A stretch of DNA of 64,000 nucleotides from Agrococcus sp. Marseille-Q4369 (GCF_018308945.1 NZ_CP070501.1:372001-436000), one strand, 5' to 3'; numbered from the stretch's first letter, positions 8,273 to 19,934 are shown. Numbers and translations are program-made. Notes: a model not told the origin generated them from the sequence alone.

Positions 8273-8301
8273 AGGGCCCGCACCGTGATGGTGCGGGCCC
8301 T
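8273..8301. terminator. Bidirectional terminator between the copper protein and tRNA-Val
   Basis: AGGGCCCGCACC (8273-8284) and GGTGCGGGCCCT (8290-8301) form a perfect 12-bp stem with the loop GTGAT. It lies between a plus-strand gene and a minus-strand tRNA that converge here, so it can serve both. Confidence 0.75.
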
Positions 8302-8306
8302 GCCGG

Positions 8307-8379
8307 TGGGCGATACCAGACTCGAACTGATGACCTCTTCCGTGTGAAGGAAGCGCGCTACCAACTGCGCCAATCGCCC
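8307..8379 (-). tRNA. tRNA-Val (CAC)
   Basis: The minus strand gives a full cloverleaf: acceptor GGGCGAT/ATCGCCC, D arm GGCGCAGTTGGTAGCGCG, anticodon stem CTTCC/GGAAG with the loop TTCACAC (anticodon CAC) and a T arm with TTCGAGT. The discriminator is A and only CC of the CCA is encoded. It is nearly the inverted copy of the tRNA-Val (GAC) at 8733. Confidence 0.95.
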
Positions 8380-8482
8380 GTGCCGCTCGGCGCGCGAGGC
8401 GCGTGCGGACCGATCCAGTGTGCCACATCCGGAGCCCCGAGCATGACCAGGACGAACCGCGGTGCCGCGGCGCGGCTCGATT

Positions 8483-8511
8483 TTGCATCGCGCTGGAGCC
8501 GTGGGTATAGT
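8483..8511 (+). promoter_or_regulatory. Promoter of the tRNA-Gly/Cys/Val cluster
   Basis: TTGCAT (8483-8488) and TATAGT (8506-8511) are separated by exactly 17 bp and lie 28 nt before the mature tRNA-Gly. This is the best sigma-70-type promoter in the window. The rest of 8380-8538 shows no gene. Confidence 0.75.
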
Positions 8512-8538
8512 CTTCCAAGGCGCTCAGCGATGAGCCCC

Positions 8539-8610
8539 GCGGATGTGGCGCAGTGGTAGCGCATCACCTTGCCAAGGTGAGGGTCGCGAGTTCGAATCTC
8601 GTCATCCGCT
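8539..8610 (+). tRNA. tRNA-Gly (GCC)
   Basis: The acceptor GCGGATG/CATCCGC, the anticodon stem CACC/GGTG with the loop TTGCCAA (anticodon GCC) and the T loop TTCGAAT are all present. The discriminator is T; CCA is not encoded. It is the first tRNA after the 8483 promoter. Confidence 0.95.
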
Positions 8611-8647
8611 CGAGAGCAATCTCATGAGAGCGAATCTCACACCACCT

Positions 8648-8718
8648 GGTGGGGTGGCCGAGTGGTGAGGCAGCGGCCTGCAAAGCCGTCTACGCGGGTT
8701 CGAATCCCGTCTCCACCT
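8648..8718 (+). tRNA. tRNA-Cys (GCA)
   Basis: The acceptor GGTGGGG pairs with CTCCACC (one G-T pair). The anticodon loop CTGCAAA gives GCA, and the T loop is TTCGAAT. The discriminator is T, as expected for tRNA-Cys; CCA is not encoded. It lies 37 nt after tRNA-Gly. Confidence 0.94.
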
Positions 8719-8732
8719 CGATTCCCCTCCCA

Positions 8733-8807
8733 GGGCGATTGGCGCAGCGGTAGCGCGCTTCCCTGACACGGAAGAGGTCACTGGTTCGAACCCAGTATCG
8801 CCCACCA
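8733..8807 (+). tRNA. tRNA-Val (GAC), CCA encoded
   Basis: The acceptor GGGCGAT/ATCGCCC, the anticodon stem CTTCC/GGAAG with the loop CTGACAC (anticodon GAC) and the T loop TTCGAAC are clear. The 3' CCA is encoded (8805-8807). It is followed at once by a terminator. Confidence 0.95.
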
Positions 8808-8808
8808 T

Positions 8809-8835
8809 AAGACCCCCAGCTCGCCTGGGGGTCTT
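8809..8835 (+). terminator. Terminator of the tRNA cluster
   Basis: AAGACCCCCAG (8809-8819) and CTGGGGGTCTT (8825-8835) form a perfect 11-bp stem with the loop CTCGC, two bases after the CCA of tRNA-Val, followed by CGTGTTCC. Confidence 0.85.
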
Positions 8836-8877
8836 CGTGTTCCTCCGGGCGGATGCGTGAGGGCAGACCGCGGTCGG

Positions 8878-9126
8878 CTACCGGGTGCGCGACCAGGCGC
8901 CGTCGATGAGCGAGAACTCGACCCATCCGCCTCCGGGCGTCTTGCCCGGCAGCCGCACGGAGCTCACGAGCCGGCTCGCGCGCACGAGCGCCGTGCGCAC
9001 CTCCTTGCGCGCCGCCCAGCGGCGCAGCGCGAGGGGATCCGGGCCGCACGCGCGCAGCTCGTCGAGCACCGCCGCGATGTCGGCGGCGGAGTAGACGATG
9101 TGCTGCGTGGGGTGACTCATGCTCAT
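8878..9126 (-). CDS. Hypothetical protein, 82 aa
   Basis: I do not recognise this protein. It opens MSMSHPTQHIVYSAADIAAV, has a basic middle (RRWAARKEVRTALVRAS) and ends GGGWVEFSLIDGAWSRTR. There is no signal peptide, membrane span or known motif. It could start at 9126 or two codons later at 9120. The open frame, GC-rich third positions and position between the tRNA terminator and selO support a real gene, but no ribosome binding site is obvious. Confidence 0.5.
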   Translation of the reverse strand: MSMSHPTQHIVYSAADIAAVLDELRACGPDPLALRRWAARKEVRTALVRASRLVSSVRLPGKTPGGGWVEFSLIDGAWSRTR

Positions 9127-9239
9127 GCTCGGAGCCTACGCCCCGCGGGTCGCGCCACGCGTGGACCGAGCGGGCGGCACGCGCGCCGATGCGGACCGGA
9201 TCGCCAGCCGGCGCCGGGCGCGCGATCAGGGTGCGCGGC

Positions 9240-9245
9240 TAGCCT
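9240..9245 (+). promoter_or_regulatory. -10 box for leaderless selO
   Basis: TAGCCT ends 6 nt before the GTG start of selO, so transcription would begin at or next to the start codon. Confidence 0.5.
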
Positions 9246-9251
9246 CGCCGC

Positions 9252-10718
9252 GTGATCGCACTCCCCGGCACGGCCGTCGCGCTCGGCGCGAAGTTCGCGA
9301 GCGAGCTCCCCGAACTCGCGATGCCGTGGCAGGCCGTCGAGCCGCCCGAGCCGCGGCTGCTCGCGCTGAACGAGACGCTCGCGGCAGAGCTCGGCCTCGA
9401 TCCGGCCTTCCTGCGCAGCGAGCACGGCGTGCGCCTGCTCGTCGGCAACGCGCTGCCCGAGGGCGCGCAGCCCGTCGCGCAGGCCTACGCGGGGCACCAG
9501 TTCGGCGCCTACTCGCCCGTGCTCGGTGACGGCCGGGCGCTCCTGCTCGGGGAGCTCGTCGATCGCGAGGGGCGCCTCCGCGACCTGCACCTCAAGGGCT
9601 CGGGCGCGACGCGCTTCGCGCGGGGCGGCGACGGCCTCGCGGCGGTCGGACCGATGCTGCGCGAGCACATCGTGAGCGAGGCGATGCACGCCCTCGGCAT
9701 CCCGACGACCCGCTCGCTCGCCGTCGTCGCGACCGGTCGCTTCGTGCGCCGCGACGAGTGGCTCCCGGGCGCCGTGCTCGCGAGGGTCGCGAGCAGCCAC
9801 CTGCGGGTCGGCACCTTCCAGTTCGCCGCCTCGACGGGCGACGTCGACGTGCTCCGCCGCCTCGCCGACCACGCGATCGCCCGCCACGCCCCAGCGGCCG
9901 CCGAGAGCGCCGCCCCGTACCTCGGGCTCTACCGCGTCGTGATCGCGGCACAGGCCGCCCTCATCGCCCAGTGGATGCTCGTGGGATTCGTGCACGGCGT
10001 CATGAACACCGACAACACGACCATCTCGGGCGAGACCATCGACTACGGGCCGTGCGCGTTCATGGAGGCGTACGACCCGGCGACGGTCTTCAGCTCGATC
10101 GACCACCGCGGGCGCTACGCCTACGGCAACCAGCCGGGCATCGCCGAGTGGAACCTCGCCAGGCTCGGCGAGGCGCTCATGCCGCTGCTCGCCGACGACC
10201 AGGAGCGGGCGCTCGAGCTCGCCGTCGGAGCGCTCAAGGGGTTCGCGCCGCAGTACCGCGCGGCGTGGCTCGCCGGTATGCGCGCCAAGCTGGGCCTCGG
10301 CGACGACGTCGACGACGAGGCGGCCGCGCTGCTCGTCGACGAGCTGCTCGCAATGCTCGAGTCGAGCCGCGTCGACCTCACGACCTTCTTCCGCGGCCTG
10401 AGCGACGTCGCACGCGGCCGCACGGATGCGACGCGCGATCGCTTCGTGCACCGGGCCGCCTTCGACGCGTGGGCCGAGCGATGGCTCGCCCTGCGCCCCG
10501 AGGCCGCGGCGATGGACCGGGTGAACCCCGTCTACGTGCCGCGCAACCACCTCGTCGAGGAGGCCCTCGCCGCGGCGACCGAGGGCGACCTCGCCCCGGT
10601 CGAGCAGCTGCTCGACGCGGTGCGCCGACCCTTCGACGAGCGCGAGAGCCTCGAGCGCTACGCGGAGCCCGGCCCCGAGGCCGACTTCCGCGCCTACCGC
10701 ACGTACTGCGGAACCTGA
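9252..10718 (+). CDS. selO: Protein adenylyltransferase SelO (YdiU family)
   Basis: A 488-residue pseudokinase of the SelO/YdiU (UPF0061) family, which transfers AMP from ATP to Ser, Thr or Tyr of other proteins and is linked to redox stress. Family signatures are present: the [22 protein letters not shown] block near residue 80, the [14 protein letters not shown] loop, and the metal site [19 protein letters not shown]. Many eukaryotic members end in selenocysteine; here the tail is RTYCGT with a Cys at the corresponding end. The GTG at 9252 directly follows a -10 box. Confidence 0.88.
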   Translation: MIALPGTAVALGAKFASELPELAMPWQAVEPPEPRLLALNETLAAELGLDPAFLRSEHGVRLLVGNALPEGAQPVAQAYAGHQFGAYSPVLGDGRALLLGELVDREGRLRDLHLKGSGATRFARGGDGLAAVGPMLREHIVSEAMHALGIPTTRSLAVVATGRFVRRDEWLPGAVLARVASSHLRVGTFQFAASTGDVDVLRRLADHAIARHAPAAAESAAPYLGLYRVVIAAQAALIAQWMLVGFVHGVMNTDNTTISGETIDYGPCAFMEAYDPATVFSSIDHRGRYAYGNQPGIAEWNLARLGEALMPLLADDQERALELAVGALKGFAPQYRAAWLAGMRAKLGLGDDVDDEAAALLVDELLAMLESSRVDLTTFFRGLSDVARGRTDATRDRFVHRAAFDAWAERWLALRPEAAAMDRVNPVYVPRNHLVEEALAAATEGDLAPVEQLLDAVRRPFDERESLERYAEPGPEADFRAYRTYCGT

Positions 10719-10732
10719 CCGCAGGCCGCGCC

Positions 10733-10738
10733 TACGAT
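10733..10738 (+). promoter_or_regulatory. -10 box for leaderless thrS
   Basis: TACGAT ends 6 nt before the GTG at 10745. There is no room for a T-box leader. Confidence 0.5.
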
Positions 10739-10744
10739 GGAGCG

Positions 10745-12696
<1,952 letters not shown>

Positions 12697-12700
<4 letters not shown>

Positions 12701-13380
12701 CCGACGAGCGGCACCTCAGCGACCGGGACCTCGGCGACCGGGACCTCGACGAGCCGGCTGAGCGCGCCGCGGTGCAGCGCGATGCACTCCCGGCGTTCGA
12801 CCCGGCGGAGCCGCCCGAGGAGCCGCTCGTCGCCGAGCACGCGTGGGGCGCGCCGACCCAGATGTCGAGCGAGCTGCCGGGCGTGCCGGATGCGTTCCAG
12901 CGCCTCTGGACGCCGTATCGGATGGTCTACATCCAGAACGGCCAGATGCCCGACGAGCACGCGTGCCCGTTCTGCCGCGCCCCGGAGCTGCCGGACGACC
13001 AGGGGCTCATCGTGCACCGCGGCGAGACGTGCTTCGTGCTGCTGAACCTCTACCCGTACAACACGGGTCACATGATGGTGTGCCCCTACCGCCACGTCGG
13101 CATGTACGACCAGGCGACGACCGAGGAGGTCGCCGAGATGGCGGTGCTCACGCAGACCGCGATGCGCGTGCTCTCGCAGGTCACGCGCTGCCAGGGCTTC
13201 AACATCGGCATGAACCAGGGCCGCATCGCCGGCGCGGGCATCGCCGACCACCTGCATCAGCACATCGTGCCGCGCTGGTCGCTCGACTCGAACTTCTTCC
13301 CGATCATCGCGAAGACGAAGGCGCTGCCGATCCTGCTCGAGGACATGCGCCAGGACATCCAGTCCGCCTGGCCGGTGTGA
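12697..13380 (+). CDS. HIT-domain nucleotide hydrolase/phosphorylase
   Basis: A 227-residue member of the histidine triad family resembling mycobacterial Rv2613c, a diadenosine tetraphosphate phosphorylase. The HIT motif HLHQHIV is at about residues 185-191, and a CPFC pair at about 90-93 suggests a zinc site. The first 50 residues are acidic and low in complexity, with the repeat [12 protein letters not shown]. It overlaps the thrS stop (ATGA), so the two are co-translated; removing dinucleoside polyphosphates made by aminoacyl-tRNA synthetases is a plausible reason for the pairing. Confidence 0.88.
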
Positions 13381-13406
13381 CGATCGGTCACGCCCGGTGA
13401 CGCGCC

Positions 13407-13432
13407 GGGTGCGCGCCGGAGGCTCCGCACCC
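13407..13432 (+). terminator. Possible hairpin between the HIT gene and pdxS
   Basis: GGGTGCG (13407-13413) can pair with CGCACCC (13426-13432) around a 12-nt loop. It is modest, and it ends just before the pdxS -10 box. Confidence 0.35.
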
Positions 13433-13435
13433 GCG

Positions 13436-13441
13436 TAGCAT
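13436..13441 (+). promoter_or_regulatory. -10 box for leaderless pdxS
   Basis: TAGCAT ends 8 nt before the GTG at 13450. The in-frame TTG at 13441 overlaps this box, which argues against that upstream start. Confidence 0.45.
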
Positions 13442-13449
13442 TGACCGAC

Positions 13450-14364
13450 GTGACCGAGAACCGCACCAGCACCACCAGCACGTCCACGACCGGCTCCGCG
13501 CGCGTCAAGCGCGGCCTCGCCGAGATGCTGAAGGGCGGCGTCATCATGGACGTCGTCACCCCCGAGCAGGCCCGCATCGCCGAGGACGCGGGGGCCGTCG
13601 CGGTCATGGCGCTCGAGCGCGTGCCCGCCGACATCCGCGCGCAGGGCGGCGTCGCCCGCATGTCCGACCCCGACCTCATCGACGCGATCAAGGCCGAGGT
13701 CTCGATCCCGGTGATGGCGAAGGCGCGCATCGGCCACTTCGTCGAGGCGCAGGTGCTCGAGGCGCTCGAGGTCGACTACATCGACGAGTCGGAGGTGCTG
13801 AGCCCCGCCGACTACGTCAACCACATCGACAAGTGGCCCTTCACGGTGCCGTTCGTGTGCGGCGCGACCAACCTCGGTGAGGCGCTCCGCCGCATCACCG
13901 AGGGCGCGGCGATGATCCGCTCCAAGGGCGAGGCCGGCACGGGCGACGTCTCCGAGGCGACCAAGCACATCCGCACCATCAAGGGCGAGATCCGTCGCCT
14001 GCAGGGCCTGTCGAAGGACGAGCTCTACGTCGCGGCCAAGGAGCTGCAGGCGCCGTTCGACCTCGTCGCCGAGGTCGCCGAGCGCGGGTCGCTCCCCGTC
14101 GTGCTCTTCACCGCCGGCGGCGTCGCGACGCCCGCCGACGCGGCGATGATGATGCAGCTCGGCGCCGATGGCGTCTTCGTCGGGTCCGGCATCTTCAAGT
14201 CGGGCAGCCCCGAGCGCCGCGCGGCCGCGATCGTGAAGGCGACGGCCGCGTTCGACGACCCCAAGGCGATCGCGGATGCGTCGCGGGGCCTCGGCGAGGC
14301 GATGGTCGGCATCAACGTGGCCGACCTGCCCGCGCCGCACCGGCTCGCCGAGCGCGGCTGGTGA
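13450..14364 (+). CDS. pdxS: Pyridoxal 5'-phosphate synthase subunit PdxS
   Basis: A 304-residue (beta/alpha)8 barrel that builds pyridoxal 5'-phosphate from ribose 5-phosphate, glyceraldehyde 3-phosphate and ammonia delivered by PdxT. The opening [17 protein letters not shown], the Schiff-base lysine region [15 protein letters not shown], the phosphate-binding [10 protein letters not shown] and the second site [15 protein letters not shown] are all conserved. The GTG at 13450 is preferred over the TTG at 13441. The first 18 residues are Ser/Thr-rich and variable. The stop overlaps the pdxT start by four bases. Confidence 0.94.
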   Translation: MTENRTSTTSTSTTGSARVKRGLAEMLKGGVIMDVVTPEQARIAEDAGAVAVMALERVPADIRAQGGVARMSDPDLIDAIKAEVSIPVMAKARIGHFVEAQVLEALEVDYIDESEVLSPADYVNHIDKWPFTVPFVCGATNLGEALRRITEGAAMIRSKGEAGTGDVSEATKHIRTIKGEIRRLQGLSKDELYVAAKELQAPFDLVAEVAERGSLPVVLFTAGGVATPADAAMMMQLGADGVFVGSGIFKSGSPERRAAAIVKATAAFDDPKAIADASRGLGEAMVGINVADLPAPHRLAERGW

Positions 14365-14963
14365 CGAGCGGCGCGCCGCGCGTCGGCGTGCTCGCCCTCC
14401 AGGGCGACGTCCGCGAGCACGCGGCGATGCTCGAGTCGCTCGGGGCCGAGGTGTCGCTCGTGCGCTCGCCCGCGCAGCTCGCGGCCGTCGACGGCCTCGT
14501 GCTGCCGGGCGGCGAGTCGAGCGTCATCGACAAGCTCGCGCGGCAGCTCGGGCTTCGCAAGCCGATCCGCGAGCGGATCGCGACGGGCATGCCGGTGCTC
14601 GGCACGTGCGCTGGCCTCATCCTGCTCGCCGAGCGCATCCTCGACGGGCTGCCGACCCAGCTGCCCTTCGGCGGCCTCGACGTCGACGTGCGGCGCAACG
14701 CCTTCGGCAGCCAAGTGGACTCGTTCGAGACGGAGCTCGACGTCCCCGCGCTCGGCGACGAGCCCGTGCACGCGACCTTCATCCGCGCGCCCGTCGTCGA
14801 GCGCGTCGGCGAGGGCGTCGAGGTGCTCGCAGCCGTGGGGGAGCGGATCGTCGCGGTCGAGCAAGGCACCGTCACCGGCATCGCCTTCCACCCGGAGGTC
14901 GGCGGCGAGCCCCGCTTCCACCGCCGCTTCCTCGATCGCGTGGAGCGTGTCGGGCGTGCGTGA
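14361..14963 (+). CDS. pdxT: Pyridoxal 5'-phosphate synthase glutaminase subunit PdxT
   Basis: A 200-residue class I glutaminase that supplies ammonia to PdxS. The glutamine site [12 protein letters not shown], the nucleophile in [13 protein letters not shown] and the His/Glu pair in [17 protein letters not shown] complete the triad. The GTG start overlaps the pdxS stop (GTGA), indicating coupled translation of the two subunits. Confidence 0.94.
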   Translation: MTSGAPRVGVLALQGDVREHAAMLESLGAEVSLVRSPAQLAAVDGLVLPGGESSVIDKLARQLGLRKPIRERIATGMPVLGTCAGLILLAERILDGLPTQLPFGGLDVDVRRNAFGSQVDSFETELDVPALGDEPVHATFIRAPVVERVGEGVEVLAAVGERIVAVEQGTVTGIAFHPEVGGEPRFHRRFLDRVERVGRA

Positions 14964-14975
14964 TCGGATGCGCCG

Positions 14976-15947
14976 GTGACCGTCACCGAGCTCGAGGCAC
15001 CCGCGCGCGGCCTCGCGCGCCTGCCGTGGCAAGCGCTCTGGATCGCGCTCGCCCTCATCTGGGGCTCGTCGTTCCTGCTCATGAAGCTCGGCCTCGACGG
15101 GCTCCACCCGATGCAGATCGCGACGCTGCGCATCGGCGTCGCCGCCATCACGCTCGTGCTGCTCGCGCTCGCGATGCGCGTGCGGCTGCCGAGCGATGCG
15201 CGCACGTGGGCGCTGCTCGCGGTGTGCTCGTTCTTCCTCACCGCGCTGCCGTTCACGCTCTTCGTCGTCGCCGAGACGCGCATCTCGTCGAGCCTCACGG
15301 GGCTCGCGAACGCCGCGACGCCGATCGCGACGGTGGTGTTCGCGCTCCTGCTGCTCCCGAGCGACCGGCTGACGCCGCGGAAGCTCGGCGCCGTGCTGCT
15401 CGGGCTCGTCGGCGTCGTGCTCATCGCGCAGCCCTGGACGGCGCACTCGGGGCCCGACGTCGTGGGCCTCCTCATCGCGGTCGGCGGCGCCGCGTCCTAC
15501 GGCGTCGGGTGGACGCTCAACCGGCGCCTCCTCGCGCACCGCGAGGTGCCCGGCATCGCGCACCCGACCGCGCTCATGGTGACCGGGCTGCCGATGGTGC
15601 TCGTCGCCCTGCTCGCCTGGAGCGCCCTCGAGGGCTGGTCGCCGATCGGCTCGCACGCGCCCGAGGCGCTGCCGCTCGCGCTCGTCGCGACGATCGCGCT
15701 CGGCGTGCTCGGCACCGGGCTCGCCTACGTGCTGCAGTTCGAGGTCGTGCGCGCCGTCGGCCCGACCGTCGCCGCGACCGTGACCTACCTCATCCCGGTC
15801 GTCGCCGTCGCGCTCGGCGTGCTCGTGCTCGGCGAGCGGCTCGGCGTGTGGGAGATCGTGGGCGCCGCCGTCGTGATCGGCGCCGGCGTGCTCGTCGGGC
15901 AGCGACCGAAGGGGAGTGGCGCCGCGGCGCGAGCCGCGACGCGATGA
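14976..15947 (+). CDS. EamA/DMT-family transporter
   Basis: A 323-residue protein with ten predicted membrane spans in two EamA halves. The first half opens ALWIALALIWGSSFLLMKLGL and the second ends in PVVAVALGVLVLGERLGVWE, both signatures of drug/metabolite transporters. The substrate cannot be told from sequence. It begins with GTG 12 nt after pdxT and overlaps the next gene by four bases, so it may be read with the pdx genes, but a role in vitamin B6 movement would be guesswork. Confidence 0.85.
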   Translation: MTVTELEAPARGLARLPWQALWIALALIWGSSFLLMKLGLDGLHPMQIATLRIGVAAITLVLLALAMRVRLPSDARTWALLAVCSFFLTALPFTLFVVAETRISSSLTGLANAATPIATVVFALLLLPSDRLTPRKLGAVLLGLVGVVLIAQPWTAHSGPDVVGLLIAVGGAASYGVGWTLNRRLLAHREVPGIAHPTALMVTGLPMVLVALLAWSALEGWSPIGSHAPEALPLALVATIALGVLGTGLAYVLQFEVVRAVGPTVAATVTYLIPVVAVALGVLVLGERLGVWEIVGAAVVIGAGVLVGQRPKGSGAAARAATR

Positions 15948-16582
15948 GCCTGGGCGCATGGTTCGATCGAGCCGTGCAGCTCTACTCCAGCCGTCCTTCG
16001 GCCGCGCTCTGGCAGGTCGTCGCCGACCTCGCCGCCGTGGCGACCATCGTCGTCGCCGTCTGGGTCTCGCAGCAGGTGGCAGGCGCCATCCGCTCGCTCG
16101 GGGGCTTCGGCAGGCAGATCGAGGATGCGGGGAGCGGCTTCTCGACGACCCTGACGGACGCGGGGACGGCGCTCGAGCAAGTGCCGTTCGTGGGCGAGGG
16201 GATCGCTGCGCCGTTCCGCGATGCCTCCGGCTCGGCCGACGACCTCGCGGCGGCGGGCGTGGCGCTCTCGAGCGGCGTCGAGGCGCTCGCTGCCGCGGTC
16301 GGCATGGCGCTGTGGCTGCTGCCGACCCTGCTCGTCGTGCTCATCTGGCTCGTGCCGCGCTTGCGGTTCGTCTTCCGCGCCCGCTCGAGCCGCCGGCTCG
16401 CGGCGACGCGGGCCGGTCGCGACCTGCTCGCGATGCGCGCGATCGTCGGGCAGCCGACCGCGCGGCTGCTGCGGGCGGTCGACGACCCCGTCGCGGCGCT
16501 GCGCGCGGGCGACGAGGCCGCGCTCGGCGCGCTCGCGGCGCTCGAGCTGCGCAGCGCGGGGGTGCGGGCCCCCGCCGCTTGA
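15944..16582 (+). CDS. Hypothetical membrane protein, 212 aa
   Basis: I do not recognise a family. The protein has one hydrophobic span near residues 25-48, an extracytoplasmic stretch of about 65 residues (GFGRQIEDAGSGF to VEALAAAV) and a second span near 112-138 (MALWLLPTLLVVLIWLVP), then a basic, Ala/Arg-rich cytoplasmic tail of about 75 residues. The ATG overlaps the EamA stop (ATGA). A structured intergenic element follows its stop. Confidence 0.68.
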   Translation: MSLGAWFDRAVQLYSSRPSAALWQVVADLAAVATIVVAVWVSQQVAGAIRSLGGFGRQIEDAGSGFSTTLTDAGTALEQVPFVGEGIAAPFRDASGSADDLAAAGVALSSGVEALAAAVGMALWLLPTLLVVLIWLVPRLRFVFRARSSRRLAATRAGRDLLAMRAIVGQPTARLLRAVDDPVAALRAGDEAALGALAALELRSAGVRAPAA

Positions 16583-16598
16583 GGGACTCGCCGCGGAT

Positions 16599-16690
16599 CC
16601 CGGGGCCCGGGACGGACCCCGGCGCTGGCGTCGCGGTCGAGGCCCGAAATGGCCTCGACTCCAAGCTCCAGCGCGCAGTCGTAGGATGGA
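16599..16690 (+). repeat. Structured intergenic element, copy A (upstream of yebC)
   Basis: This shares a conserved frame with 51820-51909. In order it holds a hairpin 16600-16622 (CCGGGGCCC with GGACCCCGG, one mismatch), an outer stem GCGCTGG (16622-16628)/CCAGCGC (16668-16674), an inner variable hairpin GTCGAGGCC (16636-16644)/GGCCTCGAC (16651-16659) around CGAAAT, and the block TAGGATGGAC (16682-16691). The inner stem sequence differs from copy B but pairing is kept. It starts 17 nt after the upstream stop. Confidence 0.8.
16682..16687 (+). promoter_or_regulatory. -10-like box at the end of element A
   Basis: TAGGAT, followed by GGAC, lies 31 nt before the yebC start and recurs in the same place after copy B before rpoZ. 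Confidence 0.5.
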
Positions 16691-16717
16691 CACCCCCTCC
16701 CGCGATCAGGAAGCAGC

Positions 16718-17479
16718 ATGTCCGGACACTCCAAGTGGGCCACGACCAAGCACAAGAAGGCCGTCATCGACGCCCGGCGCGCGAAGTCGTTCGCGAAGCT
16801 CATCAAGAACATCGAGGTCGCCGCGAAGATCGGCGGCGCCGACCTCTCGGGCAACCCGACGCTCGTCGACGCCGTGCAGAAGGCGAAGAAGACGAGCGTC
16901 CCGAACGACAACATCGACCGCGCGATCAAGCGCGGCGCGGGCCTCACGGGCGAGTCGGTCGAGTACACGACCATCATGTACGAGGGCTACGCGAGCGGCG
17001 GCGTCGCGCTCATGATCGAGTGCCTCACCGACAACAAGAACCGCGCTGCCGCCGAGGTGCGCGTCGCGATGAGCCGCAACGGCGGCACGATGGCCGACCC
17101 GGGATCCGTCGCCTACAACTTCACCCGCAAGGGCGTCGTCTCGATCGAGAAGACCGACGGCGTCGACGAGGATGCGATCCTCGAGGCCGTGCTCGACGCG
17201 GGCGCCGAGGAGGTCGTCGACCAGGGCGGCGGCTTCGAGGTGCTCTCCGAGCCGAGCGACCTCGTGCAGGTGCGCACGGCGCTGCAGGACGCGGGCATCG
17301 ACTACGACTCTGCCGAGGCCGAGTTCGTGCCGAACCTCAAGGTCGAGGTCGACCTCGAGACGGCGCGGAAGGTGCTGCGGCTCGTCGACGCGCTCGACGA
17401 GCTCGACGACGTGCAGAGCATCTACGCCAACTACGACATCCCGGCCGAGGTGCAGGCGCAGCTCGACGAGGAGGAGTAG
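16718..17479 (+). CDS. yebC: YebC/PmpR-family protein (TACO1-like)
   Basis: A 253-residue protein of the YebC family. Members are annotated as transcriptional regulators, and more recent work ties the family to translation of proline-rich stretches. The conserved opening [20 protein letters not shown], the [11 protein letters not shown] helix and the [19 protein letters not shown] segment are all present. Its place directly before ruvC (3 nt gap) is the common actinobacterial order. Confidence 0.93.
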   Translation: MSGHSKWATTKHKKAVIDARRAKSFAKLIKNIEVAAKIGGADLSGNPTLVDAVQKAKKTSVPNDNIDRAIKRGAGLTGESVEYTTIMYEGYASGGVALMIECLTDNKNRAAAEVRVAMSRNGGTMADPGSVAYNFTRKGVVSIEKTDGVDEDAILEAVLDAGAEEVVDQGGGFEVLSEPSDLVQVRTALQDAGIDYDSAEAEFVPNLKVEVDLETARKVLRLVDALDELDDVQSIYANYDIPAEVQAQLDEEE

Positions 17480-17482
17480 GGC

Positions 17483-18049
17483 GTGCGCCCCGGCGCCGTG
17501 CGCGTGCTCGGGGTCGATCCCGGCCTGACGCGCTGCGGCGTGGGCGTCGTCGACGTCGAGCGGCGCACGCCGACGCTCGTGCACGTCGAGGTCGTGCGCT
17601 CGAGCGCCGACGAGGCGATCGAGCAGCGGCTGCTGCGCATCGCGCGCGGCGTCGAGGCGGCGATCGAGGAGCACCGCCCCGATGCGATCGCGCTCGAGCG
17701 GGTGTTCGCGCAGGCGAACCTCCGCAGCGTCATGGGCGTCGCGCAGATCTCGGGCGTCGTGCTCCGCGCGGCCGCCGAGCGCGGCATCCCCATCTCGCTG
17801 CTCACGCCGACCGAGGTGAAGGCCTCCGTCACGGGCTACGGCGCGGCCGACAAGCGTCAGGTGGGGGAGATGGTGCGCCGGCTGCTGCGGCTCGACGCCG
17901 CCCCGAAGCCGGCGGACGCGGCGGATGCGCTCGCGATCGCGATCGCGGAGGGCTGGCGCACGCGCGTGCCTGCGAGCGGGATGCCGAGCGGCTCGGCGAC
18001 GCCGGCGCAGCGCGCGTGGGCCGCTGCCGAGGCGCGCGCTCGTCGCTAG
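17483..18049 (+). CDS. ruvC: Crossover junction endodeoxyribonuclease RuvC
   Basis: A 188-residue Holliday junction resolvase that nicks four-way DNA after RuvAB branch migration. The acidic site is spread over VLGVDPGLTRCG, the Glu in AIALERVFAQAN and the Asp pair in KPADAADALAIAI. The GTG start follows yebC by 3 nt. Its TAG overlaps tail to tail with the stop of the small minus-strand gene through the palindrome CTAG. That converging gene separates ruvC from ruvAB. Confidence 0.94.
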   Translation: MRPGAVRVLGVDPGLTRCGVGVVDVERRTPTLVHVEVVRSSADEAIEQRLLRIARGVEAAIEEHRPDAIALERVFAQANLRSVMGVAQISGVVLRAAAERGIPISLLTPTEVKASVTGYGAADKRQVGEMVRRLLRLDAAPKPADAADALAIAIAEGWRTRVPASGMPSGSATPAQRAWAAAEARARR

Positions 18050-18225
18050 CGCTGGCGCAGGCCCCGACGGCCGATCTCGACGGCGATGAGCACGACGAGG
18101 CAGAAGGCCAGCAGGCCGACGGTGAAGACGATGCCCTCGAAGCCCACGAACTGCGCCGAGGAGCCCATGAGCACGAACGACCCGATCATGACGATCATGA
18201 GCAGCAGGAACAGGATGTAGCGCAT
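18046..18225 (-). CDS. Small two-span membrane protein, 59 aa
   Basis: A short protein made almost wholly of two hydrophobic helices (YILFLLLMIVMIGSFVLM and GIVFTVGLLAFCLVVLIAV), ending in GRRGLRQR. I do not recognise a family. The ATG at 18225 is followed by a sound frame, and the gene fills the space between ruvC and ruvA on the opposite strand, so it is likely real. Its stop overlaps the ruvC stop by four bases. Confidence 0.6.
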   Translation of the reverse strand: MRYILFLLLMIVMIGSFVLMGSSAQFVGFEGIVFTVGLLAFCLVVLIAVEIGRRGLRQR

Positions 18226-18312
18226 GGGATCTCTCGGGTCGGGACCGGCAACGGGCGGTGCAAGGCTATCAGCGCACGGCGCGGCCGACGGTGCCGCGCG
18301 AGCGGCCCGGCA

Positions 18313-18318
18313 TAGGCT
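18313..18318 (+). promoter_or_regulatory. -10 box for leaderless ruvA
   Basis: TAGGCT ends 6 nt before the GTG at 18325. No SOS (LexA) box is evident in 18226-18324. Confidence 0.5.
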
Positions 18319-18324
18319 GATCGG

Positions 18325-18920
18325 GTGATCTCCTCCCTCGACGGCACGGTGCTCGCCGCGCGCGGCCAGCGCCTCGTCGTCGGGGTCGGCGGCGTCGGCC
18401 TCGCAGTCGCGGTCACTCCGCAGGCGTCGCTCGCCGCGCGCGTCGGCGCGGCGGTGTCGCTCCGCACGCACCTCGTCGTGCGCGACGACGAGCTCTCGCT
18501 CTACGGCTTCGAGACCGAGGCGGAGCTCGAGGCGTTCGAGCTGCTCATCGCCGTCTCGGGCGTCGGGCCGAAGTCGGCGCTCGGCGTGCTCGCGCACCTC
18601 TCTCCCGACGAGCTCGCGCGAGCCGTCGAGGCGGAGGACGAGAAGGCGTTCAAGGCCGTGAGCGGCATCGGTCCGAAGACGGCGAAGCTCATCATCCTGC
18701 AGCTCACGGGCAAGCTCGCGGCGCCGGCCGCGCCGCAGCCGGTCGCGCCCGGGGCGGATGCGCGGGCGGACGTGCTCACGGCGCTCACGGGGCTCGGATG
18801 GCCCGAGCGCACCGCTGCCGACGCGATCGAGCGCGCGGCGGTCGCGGCGCCCGAGGCCGCCGCGTCGACCGGCTCGCTGCTGCGCGCCTCGCTCGCGATC
18901 CTCGGACCGGGAGCGCGGCC

Positions 18921-18924
<4 letters not shown>
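18325..18924 (+). CDS. ruvA: Holliday junction branch migration protein RuvA
   Basis: A 199-residue junction-binding subunit. The N-terminal OB fold ([14 protein letters not shown]), the two helix-hairpin-helix motifs ([17 protein letters not shown] and [19 protein letters not shown]), a Pro/Ala-rich linker and the C-terminal RuvB-contact domain ([13 protein letters not shown]) are in the usual order. The stop overlaps the ruvB start by four bases. Confidence 0.94.

Positions 18925-19934
<1,010 letters not shown>

Noticed and set aside
3841-9126. Prophage or larger genomic island around the insertion element
   Set aside because: No integrase, phage gene or attachment-site repeat was seen at the tRNA genes, and base composition does not shift.
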